From Bacillota bacterium (GTDB taxonomy: Bacteria > Bacillota > Sulfobacillia > JAMCWA01), in assembly GCA_023475165.1 (NCBI GenBank), contig JAMCWA010000084.1, forward strand, positions 20,555 to 84,554: a DNA stretch of 64,000 bases, in the 5' to 3' direction. Below are positions 26,454 to 34,340 of this stretch, piece by piece. Position numbers and translations under genes: made by a program. The first letter of the stretch is position 1. Every line of letters starts with the position of its first letter. The notes under the pieces were generated by a model. That model was not told the origin of the DNA. It was given only the letters and a program-made list of their open reading frames with translations, and did not search any database.

Positions 26454-26491
26454 TTGCCCCCATATTGCTCTTATTTGCCCCAATATTGCTC
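26454..26491 (-). promoter_or_regulatory. Two 17-bp direct repeats, likely AraC-family operator of livK
   Basis: On the minus strand GAGCAATATTGGGGCAA, a 4-bp spacer ATAA, then GAGCAATATGGGGGCAA: one mismatch in 17, period 21 bp (two helical turns). This is the half-site length and spacing of the araI1-araI2 operator bound by AraC. A weak -35 (GAATTG) could follow directly, as expected for an activator-dependent promoter. The AraC-type gene at 16531 is the likely binder; the sigma-54-type regulator next door is the alternative. Confidence 0.65.
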
Positions 26492-26594
26492 AAGCACCCC
26501 ATGTTCCGGTGGCTTGAAGACTCCCCAGACCAGACTAAAGCCTAGAAGTCTTCCCCTCTAGCTTAGTCGGGAAAGGACTCTCCGGAAGGGGTGA

Positions 26595-28022
26595 CTACAT
26601 TGGGGAATCCGGTTTCTCCGTTTTCTTTAAGCCGTATTTCTCGAGGCGGTAAAGGAGGGCATAACGGCTGAGATGAAGGAGGCGGGCGGCCTGGCTCTGG
26701 TTGCCACCACTTTTTTCCAGAGCCTTCAGGATGAGGTGTTTCTCCAGTTCTTCCAGATCCAGTCCCTCTTCCGGAATGTCCAGAGTAAATCCGCTGCCGC
26801 CCCCTTCTTCTGCCGCCAGGATTTCCGCCGGAAGGCACTCCCGGGTGATAACCCCACCCGAACACAAAAGGCAGGCCCTCTCGAGGACGTTTTCCAGTTC
26901 CCGGACGTTTCCGGGCCAAGAATAGTTCATGAGGGCGGCCAGAGCCGCGGGGGCGATCTGAAAATGACCGCCAGAAGGGGCCGCCCCTCCCGGCGGGGCC
27001 AAACCGTTCGAAGGGGGGTTCGTCCGGGAGAACTTCGCCAAAAAGTGCTGGACTAAAAGGGGGATGTCCTCCTTTCTTTCCCGCAGGGGAGGTAGCGTGA
27101 TGGGCACGACGTTGAGACGGTAGTAGAGATCCTGGCGGAACCTCCCTTCGCGCATGGCCTGCTCCAAATTGCGGTTGGTAGCCGCAATAATGCGCACGTC
27201 CACCATTATTCGTTCCGTCCCACCCAATCGTTCAAAAGATCGCTCCTGCAAGACCCGGAGAAGTTTCACCTGCACAGCAGGGGTGAGCTCGCCCACCTCG
27301 TCCAGGAAGAGGGTACCGCCGTTGGCCATCTCGAAGCGACCAATTCGGCGGGTGAGGGCCCCGGTGAAGGCCCCTTTCTCGTGGCCGAAAAGCTCACTCT
27401 CTAAAAGGGTCTCGGGGAGGGCAGCACAGCTGACGGCAATAAAGGGACCGGTCCGGCGCCCGCTAAGATAATGCAAGGCTCTGGCCACCAGCTCTTTGCC
27501 AGTGCCGCTTTCTCCTTGAATGAGAACGGTGGCCTGGCTATCGGCCACCCTTTCAATGAGGTCGAAGACCTGGCGCATCTTGGCGCTCTTACCCACGATG
27601 TTCTGAAAACTGTAACGAGTTTCTAGTTCCCGGCGCAGGTAAGCCACTTCTTTGGTCAGACTCTGGTTCTCTAGGGCCCGTGCCAAGACCAGTTTGACCG
27701 CTTCTAAGTCAAAGGGTTTGGTGATGTAGTCATAGGCCCCCGCCTTGATGGCCTCCACGGCCGTCTCGATGGAGCCATAGGCCGTCATGATGATCACAGC
27801 CACCAGGGGCATCTCCGCTTTGATTTGCCGCAAAACCGAAAGTCCGTCCAGGCCGGGCAACTTCAGGTCCAAGAGCACTAGATCCGGTTTCTCTTCGCGC
27901 AAAAGGGCCAACCCTTCCGGCCCGCTCCCAGCGGTGAAGATCTCCAGGCCCTCCGACCGCAGGGCCCGGCTCAGGGCCCAGCGCATGTTCTTTTCATCAT
28001 CGATGATCAAAAGTCTGGCCAT
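26595..28022 (-). CDS. NtrC-family sigma-54-dependent response regulator
   Basis: 475 residues. Receiver domain 1-120 with phospho-acceptor D52 (PDLVLLDLKLPG), then an AAA+ domain with Walker A GESGTGKE (170-177), the sigma-54 contact loop GAFTGA (217-222) and Walker B-type GGTLFLDEVGEL, and a FIS-type helix-turn-helix at the end (SGGNQSQAARLLHLSRYALLYR). It activates promoters of the -24/-12 class. A short proline/glycine-rich insert (PPSNGLAPPGGAAPSGG) lies in the AAA+ domain's C-terminal part. The start is ATG 28022, eight bases behind the kinase stop. Its targets are unknown; I find only a poor -24/-12 match before livK. Confidence 0.95.
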   Translation of the reverse strand: MARLLIIDDEKNMRWALSRALRSEGLEIFTAGSGPEGLALLREEKPDLVLLDLKLPGLDGLSVLRQIKAEMPLVAVIIMTAYGSIETAVEAIKAGAYDYITKPFDLEAVKLVLARALENQSLTKEVAYLRRELETRYSFQNIVGKSAKMRQVFDLIERVADSQATVLIQGESGTGKELVARALHYLSGRRTGPFIAVSCAALPETLLESELFGHEKGAFTGALTRRIGRFEMANGGTLFLDEVGELTPAVQVKLLRVLQERSFERLGGTERIMVDVRIIAATNRNLEQAMREGRFRQDLYYRLNVVPITLPPLRERKEDIPLLVQHFLAKFSRTNPPSNGLAPPGGAAPSGGHFQIAPAALAALMNYSWPGNVRELENVLERACLLCSGGVITRECLPAEILAAEEGGGSGFTLDIPEEGLDLEELEKHLILKALEKSGGNQSQAARLLHLSRYALLYRLEKYGLKKTEKPDSPM

Positions 28023-28029
28023 GCCCACG

Positions 28030-29229
28030 TCACCCCAAACCTTGTTTGGCCGGTAGCCTAATGGTGAAGGTCGATCCCAACCCCGGCTCACTTTGCACCG
28101 TGATGATTCCCGCGTGTAAGTCAATTATGCGGTGGGCCACCGCTAGCCCTAATCCGGTTCCCCCTTCTTTAGTGGTAAAAAAGGGTTCGAAGATTCGCTC
28201 CCGGTCAGCCGGCACTATCCCTTGACCCGTGTCGCGCAAGTCCAGACGGACCCGGTCCCCGTCCGAACTCGTGCGTACAAAAATCCGCCCTCCCCCCGGC
28301 ATCGCCTCAGCGGCATTCATCATCAGGTTGAAAAACACCTGTTTGAGTTGGTTGCCGTCGGCCAAAACCAAAAGCGGTCCCGGGGAATATTCTTTCACTA
28401 CTTCCACCTTTCTTTCGGAAAGATAGCGCTCCATGATGGCCACGCTCTCCTCCAACAGCTCATTGATGTCCAGGAGGGTCCGCTCCGGTTTTTTCGGGCG
28501 AGCAAAGTCTAGAAAATCGCTGAGGATGCGATTTAAACGGTCGGCCTCGGCTACGATGACGCGAATATATTCTTCGAGCTCGGGATTCGGAAACTCCTTC
28601 TGCAAAAGCTGGGCCGTGGTCTTGATGATGCCCGCCGGATTCCGAATCTCATGGGCCAAACCGGCCGCCATTCGCCCCAGGGCGGCCAGCCGGTCAGCCT
28701 GGCGGACTTGTTCCTCCAACCGGCCCTTCTCCGCGACCCTGGTCTGAAGTTCCTGATGCATCTTCTCCAGGGTCTGACTGCGAAGAGCCAGGTCCTGTAG
28801 GGCATCCCGGTGTTGCAAGAAAAGTCCCTGATAGGCGCGGCGCTGTCTTCTTTCCCCTTCCACCAGAAATCCGGTGGCCCAGCCCACGAAATTTAGGAGC
28901 AAAACATCCAGCACCAGGGGTGAGGCCTGCTCCCGCAGCCAAAAGAGGTAGGGGGCATAAAGAAGGCTGGCGGCCAAGGCGGTGATGACCCCACCCTTGA
29001 TGCCGAAACGAAAGGCGGCAAAGATCACCGGGAGGTGGTAGAGGGCCCGGTGAAAAGAATGGTACTCGTGGAATTGCGGCCCCGTCGTATAGTGGAGAAA
29101 ACTGACCACAGCCAAAAAAAGGATGAGCAAGGCGATGATGAGGAGATCACTGGTCGAACCGGCACCGTCCCTCAGGAAACCCAAGCCCTTCTCAGTTTGC
29201 GTCTCTAGATCTCTCCTTTGGCCTGGCAT
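28030..29229 (-). CDS. NtrB/AtoS-like sensor histidine kinase
   Basis: 399 residues from ATG 29229. Residues ~30-130 contain four to five hydrophobic stretches (LLIIALLILFLAVVSFLHY, FRFGIKGGVITALAASLLYA), a membrane sensor without a large outside loop. A coiled coil (~150-180) leads to the H-box GLAHEIRNPAGI, N-box NLMMNAAEA, and G-boxes DTGQGIV and EGGTGLGLAVA. It pairs with the NtrC-type regulator immediately downstream. The upstream open frame continues into repeat R2, so the later ATG is preferred. Confidence 0.93.
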   Translation of the reverse strand: MPGQRRDLETQTEKGLGFLRDGAGSTSDLLIIALLILFLAVVSFLHYTTGPQFHEYHSFHRALYHLPVIFAAFRFGIKGGVITALAASLLYAPYLFWLREQASPLVLDVLLLNFVGWATGFLVEGERRQRRAYQGLFLQHRDALQDLALRSQTLEKMHQELQTRVAEKGRLEEQVRQADRLAALGRMAAGLAHEIRNPAGIIKTTAQLLQKEFPNPELEEYIRVIVAEADRLNRILSDFLDFARPKKPERTLLDINELLEESVAIMERYLSERKVEVVKEYSPGPLLVLADGNQLKQVFFNLMMNAAEAMPGGGRIFVRTSSDGDRVRLDLRDTGQGIVPADRERIFEPFFTTKEGGTGLGLAVAHRIIDLHAGIITVQSEPGLGSTFTIRLPAKQGLG

Positions 29230-29248
29230 CTGCCCACCATCCCCGCTG

Positions 29249-29329
29249 CCCTGAAACAAACCGGTTACTTCCAGGGCGCCGCTCGGGCGTCGCCGCCCTG
29301 CTGCTGTTACATTACCTTATGGCGCCGCC
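29249..29329. repeat. R2 repeat, copy 1
   Basis: CTGAAACAAACCGGTTACTT followed by CCAGGGCGCCG, and ending GGCGCCGCC. The same order occurs at 38555-38616; shorter versions are at 52176 and 61034. The paired GGCGCC blocks allow a stem. It lies just upstream of the histidine-kinase start and could overlap its promoter. Confidence 0.7.
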
Positions 29330-29355
29330 AGAAGCGGCCTGGGAAGAATCTTGTG

Positions 29356-29430
29356 TCGATCCGGCGGCAGTTGCCATCAAGGCCCTCAAGGGCGGGCTCC
29401 AGGCCTTTCTTGATGTTGCCGCCGGATCGA
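29356..29430 (-). terminator. Long hairpin downstream of the lolD-like gene
   Basis: TCGATCCGGCGGCA (29356-29369) pairs perfectly with TGCCGCCGGATCGA (29417-29430), and the inner parts (CATCAAG / CTTGATG, GGCC / GGCC) pair further. It sits between the 3' end of the transporter genes and the kinase promoter region. No T-run is present, so the terminator role is inferred from position. Confidence 0.5.
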
Positions 29431-29543
29431 AGCTTGGGACAAGTTTGGAGGCCGTTCTGGGGTCCAGGGTGATATTGGCCAAAAGCGAGCTTGGTGGCCT
29501 GGCGGTACTTGTTTTTCCAGAACCGGGCCCGCACCCTTTGCCA

Positions 29544-30206
29544 TCATTTTACTACTCGCCCGTCCCTCATGTAAAGTATGCGGTCAGCAAAGCGGAAATT
29601 TTCTGGATTATGGGTCACCACGATCAGAGTGGCTCCCTCCCGGGCCAGATCCCGGAAGAGCTCCATGACCTCCCAGCCGGTCTGACTATCTAGGTTCCCC
29701 GTGGGTTCATCCGCCAGGATGATCGGCGCCTCACGTACCAGAGCCCGGGCAATGGCCACCCGCTGCCTTTCTCCGCCAGAGAGGAGGTTGGGCAGGCGCC
29801 TGGCTTTCCCCAAAAGCCCCACCCGCTCCAGGGCTTCCTCCGCCTTGCGCCTCTGTCGGACCCGGTCCCAGCCGGAGACGGTCAGGGGAAGGAGGACATT
29901 CTCCAGCACCGTTAAATGAGTCAAGAGTTGAAAATCCTGAAAGACGAACCCCAAGTAGTCTCCCCGAAACTCGGCCCGCTGTTCCTGGCTCAGATCATAT
30001 ATAGGAATGTCATCGATCCTGGTGCTTCCCTCATCGGGCGGGTTGAGACCGCCAATGACGGAAAGGAGGGTGCTCTTCCCAGACCCTGAGGGGCCCACCA
30101 CCATGAGAAACTCCCCCGCTTCCACCTGCAGTTCGACCCCTCTTAAGGCCCAAAAGAGCTCCTTACCGTCTGGATAGACCTTCCCCACAGCCTGTAACTC
30201 TATCAT
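29544..30206 (-). CDS. LolD/MacB-type ABC transporter ATPase
   Basis: 220 residues. Walker A GPSGSGKST, Q-loop GFVFQDFQLL, signature LLSGGERQRVAIARAL, Walker B IILADEPTGNLD and H-loop VTHN are intact. The FQDFQLL and GNLDSQTG stretches are typical of the LolD/MacB/FtsE branch whose permeases act by mechanotransmission. Partner permease 30543-31709 and DUF2318 protein 31755-32375 lie upstream on the same strand. In Campylobacter and some enterics, as I recall, similar trios accompany FTR1-type ferrous-iron uptake; no FTR1 gene is in the window. ATG 30206 was chosen over 30215. Confidence 0.9.
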   Translation of the reverse strand: MIELQAVGKVYPDGKELFWALRGVELQVEAGEFLMVVGPSGSGKSTLLSVIGGLNPPDEGSTRIDDIPIYDLSQEQRAEFRGDYLGFVFQDFQLLTHLTVLENVLLPLTVSGWDRVRQRRKAEEALERVGLLGKARRLPNLLSGGERQRVAIARALVREAPIILADEPTGNLDSQTGWEVMELFRDLAREGATLIVVTHNPENFRFADRILYMRDGRVVK

Positions 30207-30459
30207 TATGACCATCCCTTCTCAAGAGCGCCTTTGGCAGCACCAGCAACGAATGAAAAGGTGGCAGTGCGGCGACGGGCGGGCGATCGTCGGCCGAGCG
30301 ATTTCACCGAGCCCGGTACCGCATCCGGCGAAGCGGGGCCCAAAAGTCCACGGGGGCACGGATGCCGCCGAACGCAACCGGCTCAACGTTGAGTATCTTT
30401 CCGCGTCAAGGACGTAGCCTTGAAGCCAGGGCCGTGGTCTGGGGGAAGAACTCCCCCAC

Positions 30460-30566
30460 GGGTATAACACTCTATTGTCCCGTAGCACCTCGCTAAAGAC
30501 CCTGCGCGCAGCCCCTCGGATGTTCCATCAGGGTACAACACTCTATTGTCCCCGTAGCACCTCCGC
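30460..30566. repeat. Duplicated 3' end of the FtsX-like permease gene
   Basis: GGGTATAACACTCTATTGTC (from 30460) recurs as GGGTACAACACTCTATTGTC (from 30531), each followed by CCGTAGCACCTC. The second copy covers the stop and last five codons of the permease gene; the first is a displaced echo 71 bp further on. The rest of the 30207-30542 spacer shows no gene. Confidence 0.8.
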
Positions 30567-31709
30567 CGGGTCCAGGTCGGCCGCTCGCCGGGCCGGATAA
30601 GAAGCAGCCAGGACGGCCAAGAGAGCGGCTGTTCCCAGAGAAGCAGGGATCAGCCACCACGGGAAAAATTGAGCTCCAGATCCGCTACCCACCATCGGTC
30701 GCAGGGCCAGGACCGCTACCATCCCCAGGAGGCATCCCAGTCCGCCCCCGGCCAGGCCGATGGCCAGGGCCTCCACCAGGATGATCGTGGCTATTTGCCG
30801 CCTGCGAAAACCGATGGCGCGCAATACCCCGATCTCTTTTGTCCGTTCCCGGATCGAGATGAGCAAAGTATTGATGACCATCAAAGAACCCACCAGGAGC
30901 ATCAGCCCAGAAAGCAGCCAGGAGAAGCTTTGAAACCTCTTCGCCGTCTCCATTCTGGCCTGGACGGCCTGTTTCAGGGCGGTGACCCGGGCATCCGGGA
31001 GAACGGCAGAAATCTCTCCCACCATTTGCTCAATTGGGCAGGTGTTACAGTAAGCACTGACCTCAATCAGGCTAAGGCGACCGGGGCGGCCCAGGATCTC
31101 CTGCACCAGCGGCAGTTGGGCAAAGACCAGGCCGTCATCGGGGCTACCCGTCTCCTCCAGTATACCGGTTACGGTCATCTTCCGGTCCCCCAGGGTCAGA
31201 CTGTCTCCCACCCGCAATCCCAGGGCGGCGGCGACAGCGTGACCAGGCAGAATCTCTTCCTCCCCTTCCGGCAGCCGGCCCTGTACCTGCCACCAGGCCT
31301 TCAACCTTGATTCCCTATCAAAATCCACGCCAGCCAGAGGCACCTTCTGGCCCCGGGTGGAGTCTACCACCCCCAGGAGCTTCGGCGAGGTGACCCGGAT
31401 GGAAGCGGCATCGGGAATGTGGCCGATCTTGTCCAAAACCGCCATTTCGAAGTCTTTCACTTCATAGGTAACTCCTGGTAACGTGACCCCACCGTAAGTC
31501 AGGTTAAGGGTGCCCGTTTGCGGCAGGACCAGGATGTTGGCACCAAACTCATCGAGCCGGTTTCCCAACTCGGCCACCATGATTCCGGAGAGCGAAAAGA
31601 GAGCCACGGCGGCCATGACGCCCAGGGCCAGACCGAAAACGGCCAGGGCAAAACGCCCACCTCGGCGGGTTATGCTCAAGAGGGCGATCTCCAATAATGT
31701 CAAAGGCAT
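30543..31709 (-). CDS. FtsX/MacB-type ABC transporter permease
   Basis: 388 residues. One membrane helix near the N-terminus (RFALAVFGLALGVMAAVALF), a large extracellular domain (~45-265), then three helices at the C-terminus (SWLLSGLMLLVGSLMVINTL, IILVEALAIGLAGGGLGCLL, LIPASLGTAALLAVLAASYP), the MacB/FtsX layout. The segment RERTKEIGVLRAIGFRRRQI is the typical coupling region. The outer domain carries a cysteine pair (AYCNTCPIEQM). It works with the ATPase downstream and the DUF2318 protein upstream. Metal or redox function is inferred from those neighbours. Confidence 0.88.
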   Translation of the reverse strand: MPLTLLEIALLSITRRGGRFALAVFGLALGVMAAVALFSLSGIMVAELGNRLDEFGANILVLPQTGTLNLTYGGVTLPGVTYEVKDFEMAVLDKIGHIPDAASIRVTSPKLLGVVDSTRGQKVPLAGVDFDRESRLKAWWQVQGRLPEGEEEILPGHAVAAALGLRVGDSLTLGDRKMTVTGILEETGSPDDGLVFAQLPLVQEILGRPGRLSLIEVSAYCNTCPIEQMVGEISAVLPDARVTALKQAVQARMETAKRFQSFSWLLSGLMLLVGSLMVINTLLISIRERTKEIGVLRAIGFRRRQIATIILVEALAIGLAGGGLGCLLGMVAVLALRPMVGSGSGAQFFPWWLIPASLGTAALLAVLAASYPARRAADLDPAEVLRGQ

Positions 31710-31754
31710 ACGCTCCCTTCGGCAGGACCGAACCCATCGGTCGCCCTGCGGCGG

Positions 31755-32375
31755 CTATTTTCGTGGTCTCCAGGCCAGGATAGTCGGCTCATCTATAATC
31801 AGTTGCTCTCCTTCTTCCCGGGAGGCCAGCTTGGCGGGCGGGTAGCTGATACACCCACCGGTGATGCCCTTTAAGGTTTCCAGGCTCCAGGTAGTCCCGC
31901 AGACCCCGCAGACCAGGTTGTTCTTATTAATAAAGAAGGTGGTAGACTCGCACGGCTCGCAAAGCCGCACCGCCGTGACCAGCCGCCCGGAAGGGGAGAG
32001 ATAGGCCAACAGGGGCACCGTCTGATTCCCCTTCTTGTAGTCAAAGCTGACCAACTTCTTCTCTTTGACCACCTGAGTGGGGAGCGAGAGGATTCCAGCG
32101 CTAACCCGCGCTGTCACCGGCGTCATCTCCAGGATATCAGAACCGTAATTGACCCGCCTCATTCCCGCCCACAGGGCATAACCAGCGAAAAAAGCGACAA
32201 TAATGAGGGCTGTAACGAGGATCCGGCTGCTGGCCGGCCAGCTGAAGGTGCCGCTTTTTCTCATCCCGCTGGTTGCGGATGGCTGAGTCGACACCCGCTG
32301 GTACTTTTCTCTCTTAGAAAGGTGACCAGCCTCCTGCCGGTACTTTTCCTTCCTGGGCGATTTCTCTTCGGACAT
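31755..32375 (-). CDS. DUF2318 family membrane-anchored protein
   Basis: 206 residues from ATG 32375 (GAGGAGG upstream). A charged cytoplasmic N-terminus of ~50 residues is followed by one membrane helix (ILVTALIIVAFFAGYALW) and an outside domain with CEPC (139-142), CGVCGTTW (156-163) and C175 in GGCISYPP. These cysteine pairs are the mark of DUF2318. The family occurs fused or adjacent to FTR1-type iron permeases and FtsX/LolD transporters and is thought to handle iron or electrons outside the membrane. First gene of a three-gene leftward operon, with paired inverted repeats upstream. Confidence 0.85.
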   Translation of the reverse strand: MSEEKSPRKEKYRQEAGHLSKREKYQRVSTQPSATSGMRKSGTFSWPASSRILVTALIIVAFFAGYALWAGMRRVNYGSDILEMTPVTARVSAGILSLPTQVVKEKKLVSFDYKKGNQTVPLLAYLSPSGRLVTAVRLCEPCESTTFFINKNNLVCGVCGTTWSLETLKGITGGCISYPPAKLASREEGEQLIIDEPTILAWRPRK

Positions 32376-32552
32376 GCAACCTGCCTCCTCACGTTCTTTT
32401 GCGTTTAGCTTAACAGCTCTATTTATTGCAAGGATCGTGCCATGATTCACAAGATCTGTTGGCGATCAGGTTTCCGAGCCGAAAAGTACGATAGTAGGGG
32501 CTCTTTCCAGTCTTCGCCAGATCAAGAACATGCCTACCTTTTTCGGTCGACC

Positions 32553-32600
32553 ATGTGTCTTGTGACACATTTTGCGCCGGTCCTGTGTCATTTCGCACAG
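32553..32600. promoter_or_regulatory. Pair of 18-bp inverted repeats between divergent genes
   Basis: Site 1 at 32553-32570 is ATGTGTC-TTGT-GACACAT, perfect 7-bp arms. Site 2 at 32583-32600 is CTGTG-TCATTTCG-CACAG, the same half-site core TGTG/CACA. Centres are 30 bp apart, about three helical turns. This looks like a dimeric repressor or FNR/CRP-like operator pair in the DUF2318 operon / glycerate kinase control region. Confidence 0.6.
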
Positions 32601-32635
32601 TTCTTCTCAACTGGACCGACCGGGTTTTTTCATCA

Positions 32636-32665
32636 TTGTCCAATCGGGCCGAATTCTGGTAAAAT
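32636..32665 (+). promoter_or_regulatory. Probable sigma-A promoter of glycerate kinase
   Basis: TTGTCC, an 18-bp spacer, TAAAAT, ending 41 bp before the ATG. AGAGGGGAG follows as ribosome site. It lies just downstream of the inverted-repeat pair, so both divergent units could be under the same control. Confidence 0.55.
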
Positions 32666-32706
32666 AGTGGTAGACAGCGCCCATTAAGAGGGGAGTTGAC
32701 TTCCCC

Positions 32707-34095
32707 ATGGAAGATAGCACTCTGAAGATCATCCTCGCTCCCGATTCCTTCAAAGGGAGTATCACCGCCACAGCAGCCGCCCGGGCCATGGCCGAGGGCA
32801 TAAGGGAGTTCTTTCCTGGTGCCAGGATCGTGGAAATCCCCATGTCTGATGGCGGGGAAGGCCTGGTCCAAACCCTGGTGGCCGCAGCGCGGGGAAGGCC
32901 GGAGGTGGGCGACGACCTGAGCCCAGTCCGTCCTGGAACGGGTGACCAGATATTGGCCGTTTCACAACCAGCTGACGCCGTCGAAAACTCCGGTCCGGGC
33001 CGCCTAGCCATCAACCCGGCCGAGGGTCCCTCTCTGGCCCGTATCTTGACACGGGAGGTTACCGGTCCCTTGGGACACAAGGTCGAAGCCTTCTTCGGCA
33101 TCCTGGGTGATGGCAGGACAGCGGTAGTGGAGATGGCAGCCGCTTCCGGTTTGACCCTGGTGCCTCCCGAGAAACGCAATCCCCTCATCACCACCACTTA
33201 CGGCACCGGCGAGCTGATCCTGGCGGCCGTCCAGGCCGGCTGCCGCCGGATCATTGTCGGTATCGGTGGCAGCGCCACCAACGACGGCGGGGTTGGGATG
33301 GCTCAGGCCCTGGGGATCAGGTTCTTGGATCAGGAAGGCAGGGAGATCGGACCGGGAGGAAGGGAACTGGCCCGGATCGCCCGGATTGATGTGTCGGGCC
33401 TTAACCCGGTGTTAAATGGGGCGGAAATTGATGTGGCCTGCGACGTAAACAATCCCCTCACCGGACCGCGCGGAGCGGCTGCCGTTTACGGCCCGCAAAA
33501 GGGCGCAACCCCAGCCATGGTCCAGGAGCTGGATGCTGCCTTAAACCACCTGGCCGCGGTGATCAGACGGGATTTGGGTAAGGATGCGGCCGAAATCCCG
33601 GGAGCCGGCGCCGCCGGTGGGCTGGGGGCAGGGTTGATGGCCTTTCTTGATGCCCGCCTTCGTCCCGGCATGGACCTGGTCCTGGAGGTTACTGGCTTTC
33701 GGGAACAGGTGACCGGGGCCGACCTGGTCATCACCGGCGAGGGTCGTGTCGACAGCCAGACCCTCTTCGGCAAGGTCCCTTGCGGCGTGGCCAGGGCGGC
33801 CAAGGAGCATGGCGTTCCGGTGGTGGCCATCGCCGGCAGCCTGGGGGACGATGTCACCGCCATCCACAGCTGCGGCATTGACGCCTTTTTTTCTCTGACA
33901 GCCGGGCCCACCACCCTGGAGGAGGCCATGCAAAAAGCAGCCTCCCTCCTGGCCCAGGCCGCCGGTCAGGTGGTGAGGCTCTTTGCCGTAGGCCGGGGAG
34001 TTGCTGTGGCCAAGGGTAAGCACGGTGGGTCAACCCCTGGCCGTTTTGAACAGGTGCGCTATGTGCCAGGTCTCGTCGGGATTGTGAAAGGGTGA
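32707..34095 (+). CDS. Glycerate kinase with an internal insert
   Basis: 462 residues (family ~380). Phosphorylates glycerate, linking serine/glycolate or sugar-acid breakdown to glycolysis. GarK/GlxK family marks: IILAPDSFKGSITA, IPMSDGGEG, VEMAAASGL, GIGGSATNDGGVGMAQALG, DVNNPLTGPRGAA, GAGAAGGLGAGL and VITGEGRVDSQT. About 50 residues are inserted after residue ~63, where the family normally runs straight from VAATGGR-like sequence into VTGPLG. The tail after VGRGVAVAKG is ~25 residues longer than usual. The frame is open and the core intact, so it is probably active. It stands alone on the plus strand. Confidence 0.92.
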   Translation: MEDSTLKIILAPDSFKGSITATAAARAMAEGIREFFPGARIVEIPMSDGGEGLVQTLVAAARGRPEVGDDLSPVRPGTGDQILAVSQPADAVENSGPGRLAINPAEGPSLARILTREVTGPLGHKVEAFFGILGDGRTAVVEMAAASGLTLVPPEKRNPLITTTYGTGELILAAVQAGCRRIIVGIGGSATNDGGVGMAQALGIRFLDQEGREIGPGGRELARIARIDVSGLNPVLNGAEIDVACDVNNPLTGPRGAAAVYGPQKGATPAMVQELDAALNHLAAVIRRDLGKDAAEIPGAGAAGGLGAGLMAFLDARLRPGMDLVLEVTGFREQVTGADLVITGEGRVDSQTLFGKVPCGVARAAKEHGVPVVAIAGSLGDDVTAIHSCGIDAFFSLTAGPTTLEEAMQKAASLLAQAAGQVVRLFAVGRGVAVAKGKHGGSTPGRFEQVRYVPGLVGIVKG

Positions 34096-34340
34096 AAGGC
34101 GAAGCTGCGGACAGCTTGTTTTTCCAGGAAGAGGTCCTTATGCCCAAACCCAACCATGATACGGGAAACGTTAACCATTTGTTCAAGCTCGACGGCAGCC
34201 TGATGAATGATTTGTACCCGTCTATAGATGGTTGGGTTTTGTCTTAGACGATCTGGATTCGGTAGAGATGGCTTCATGCTCAACATTTGGCAGTTTGGCC
34301 CTCTGGAAGGGCAGAAGCGTTTTTTCAAACTAGCCCGGTT

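Noticed and set aside
34059..34328. 89-codon minus-strand frame after glycerate kinase
   Set aside because: It overlaps the kinase 3' end and has no ribosome site or family pattern.
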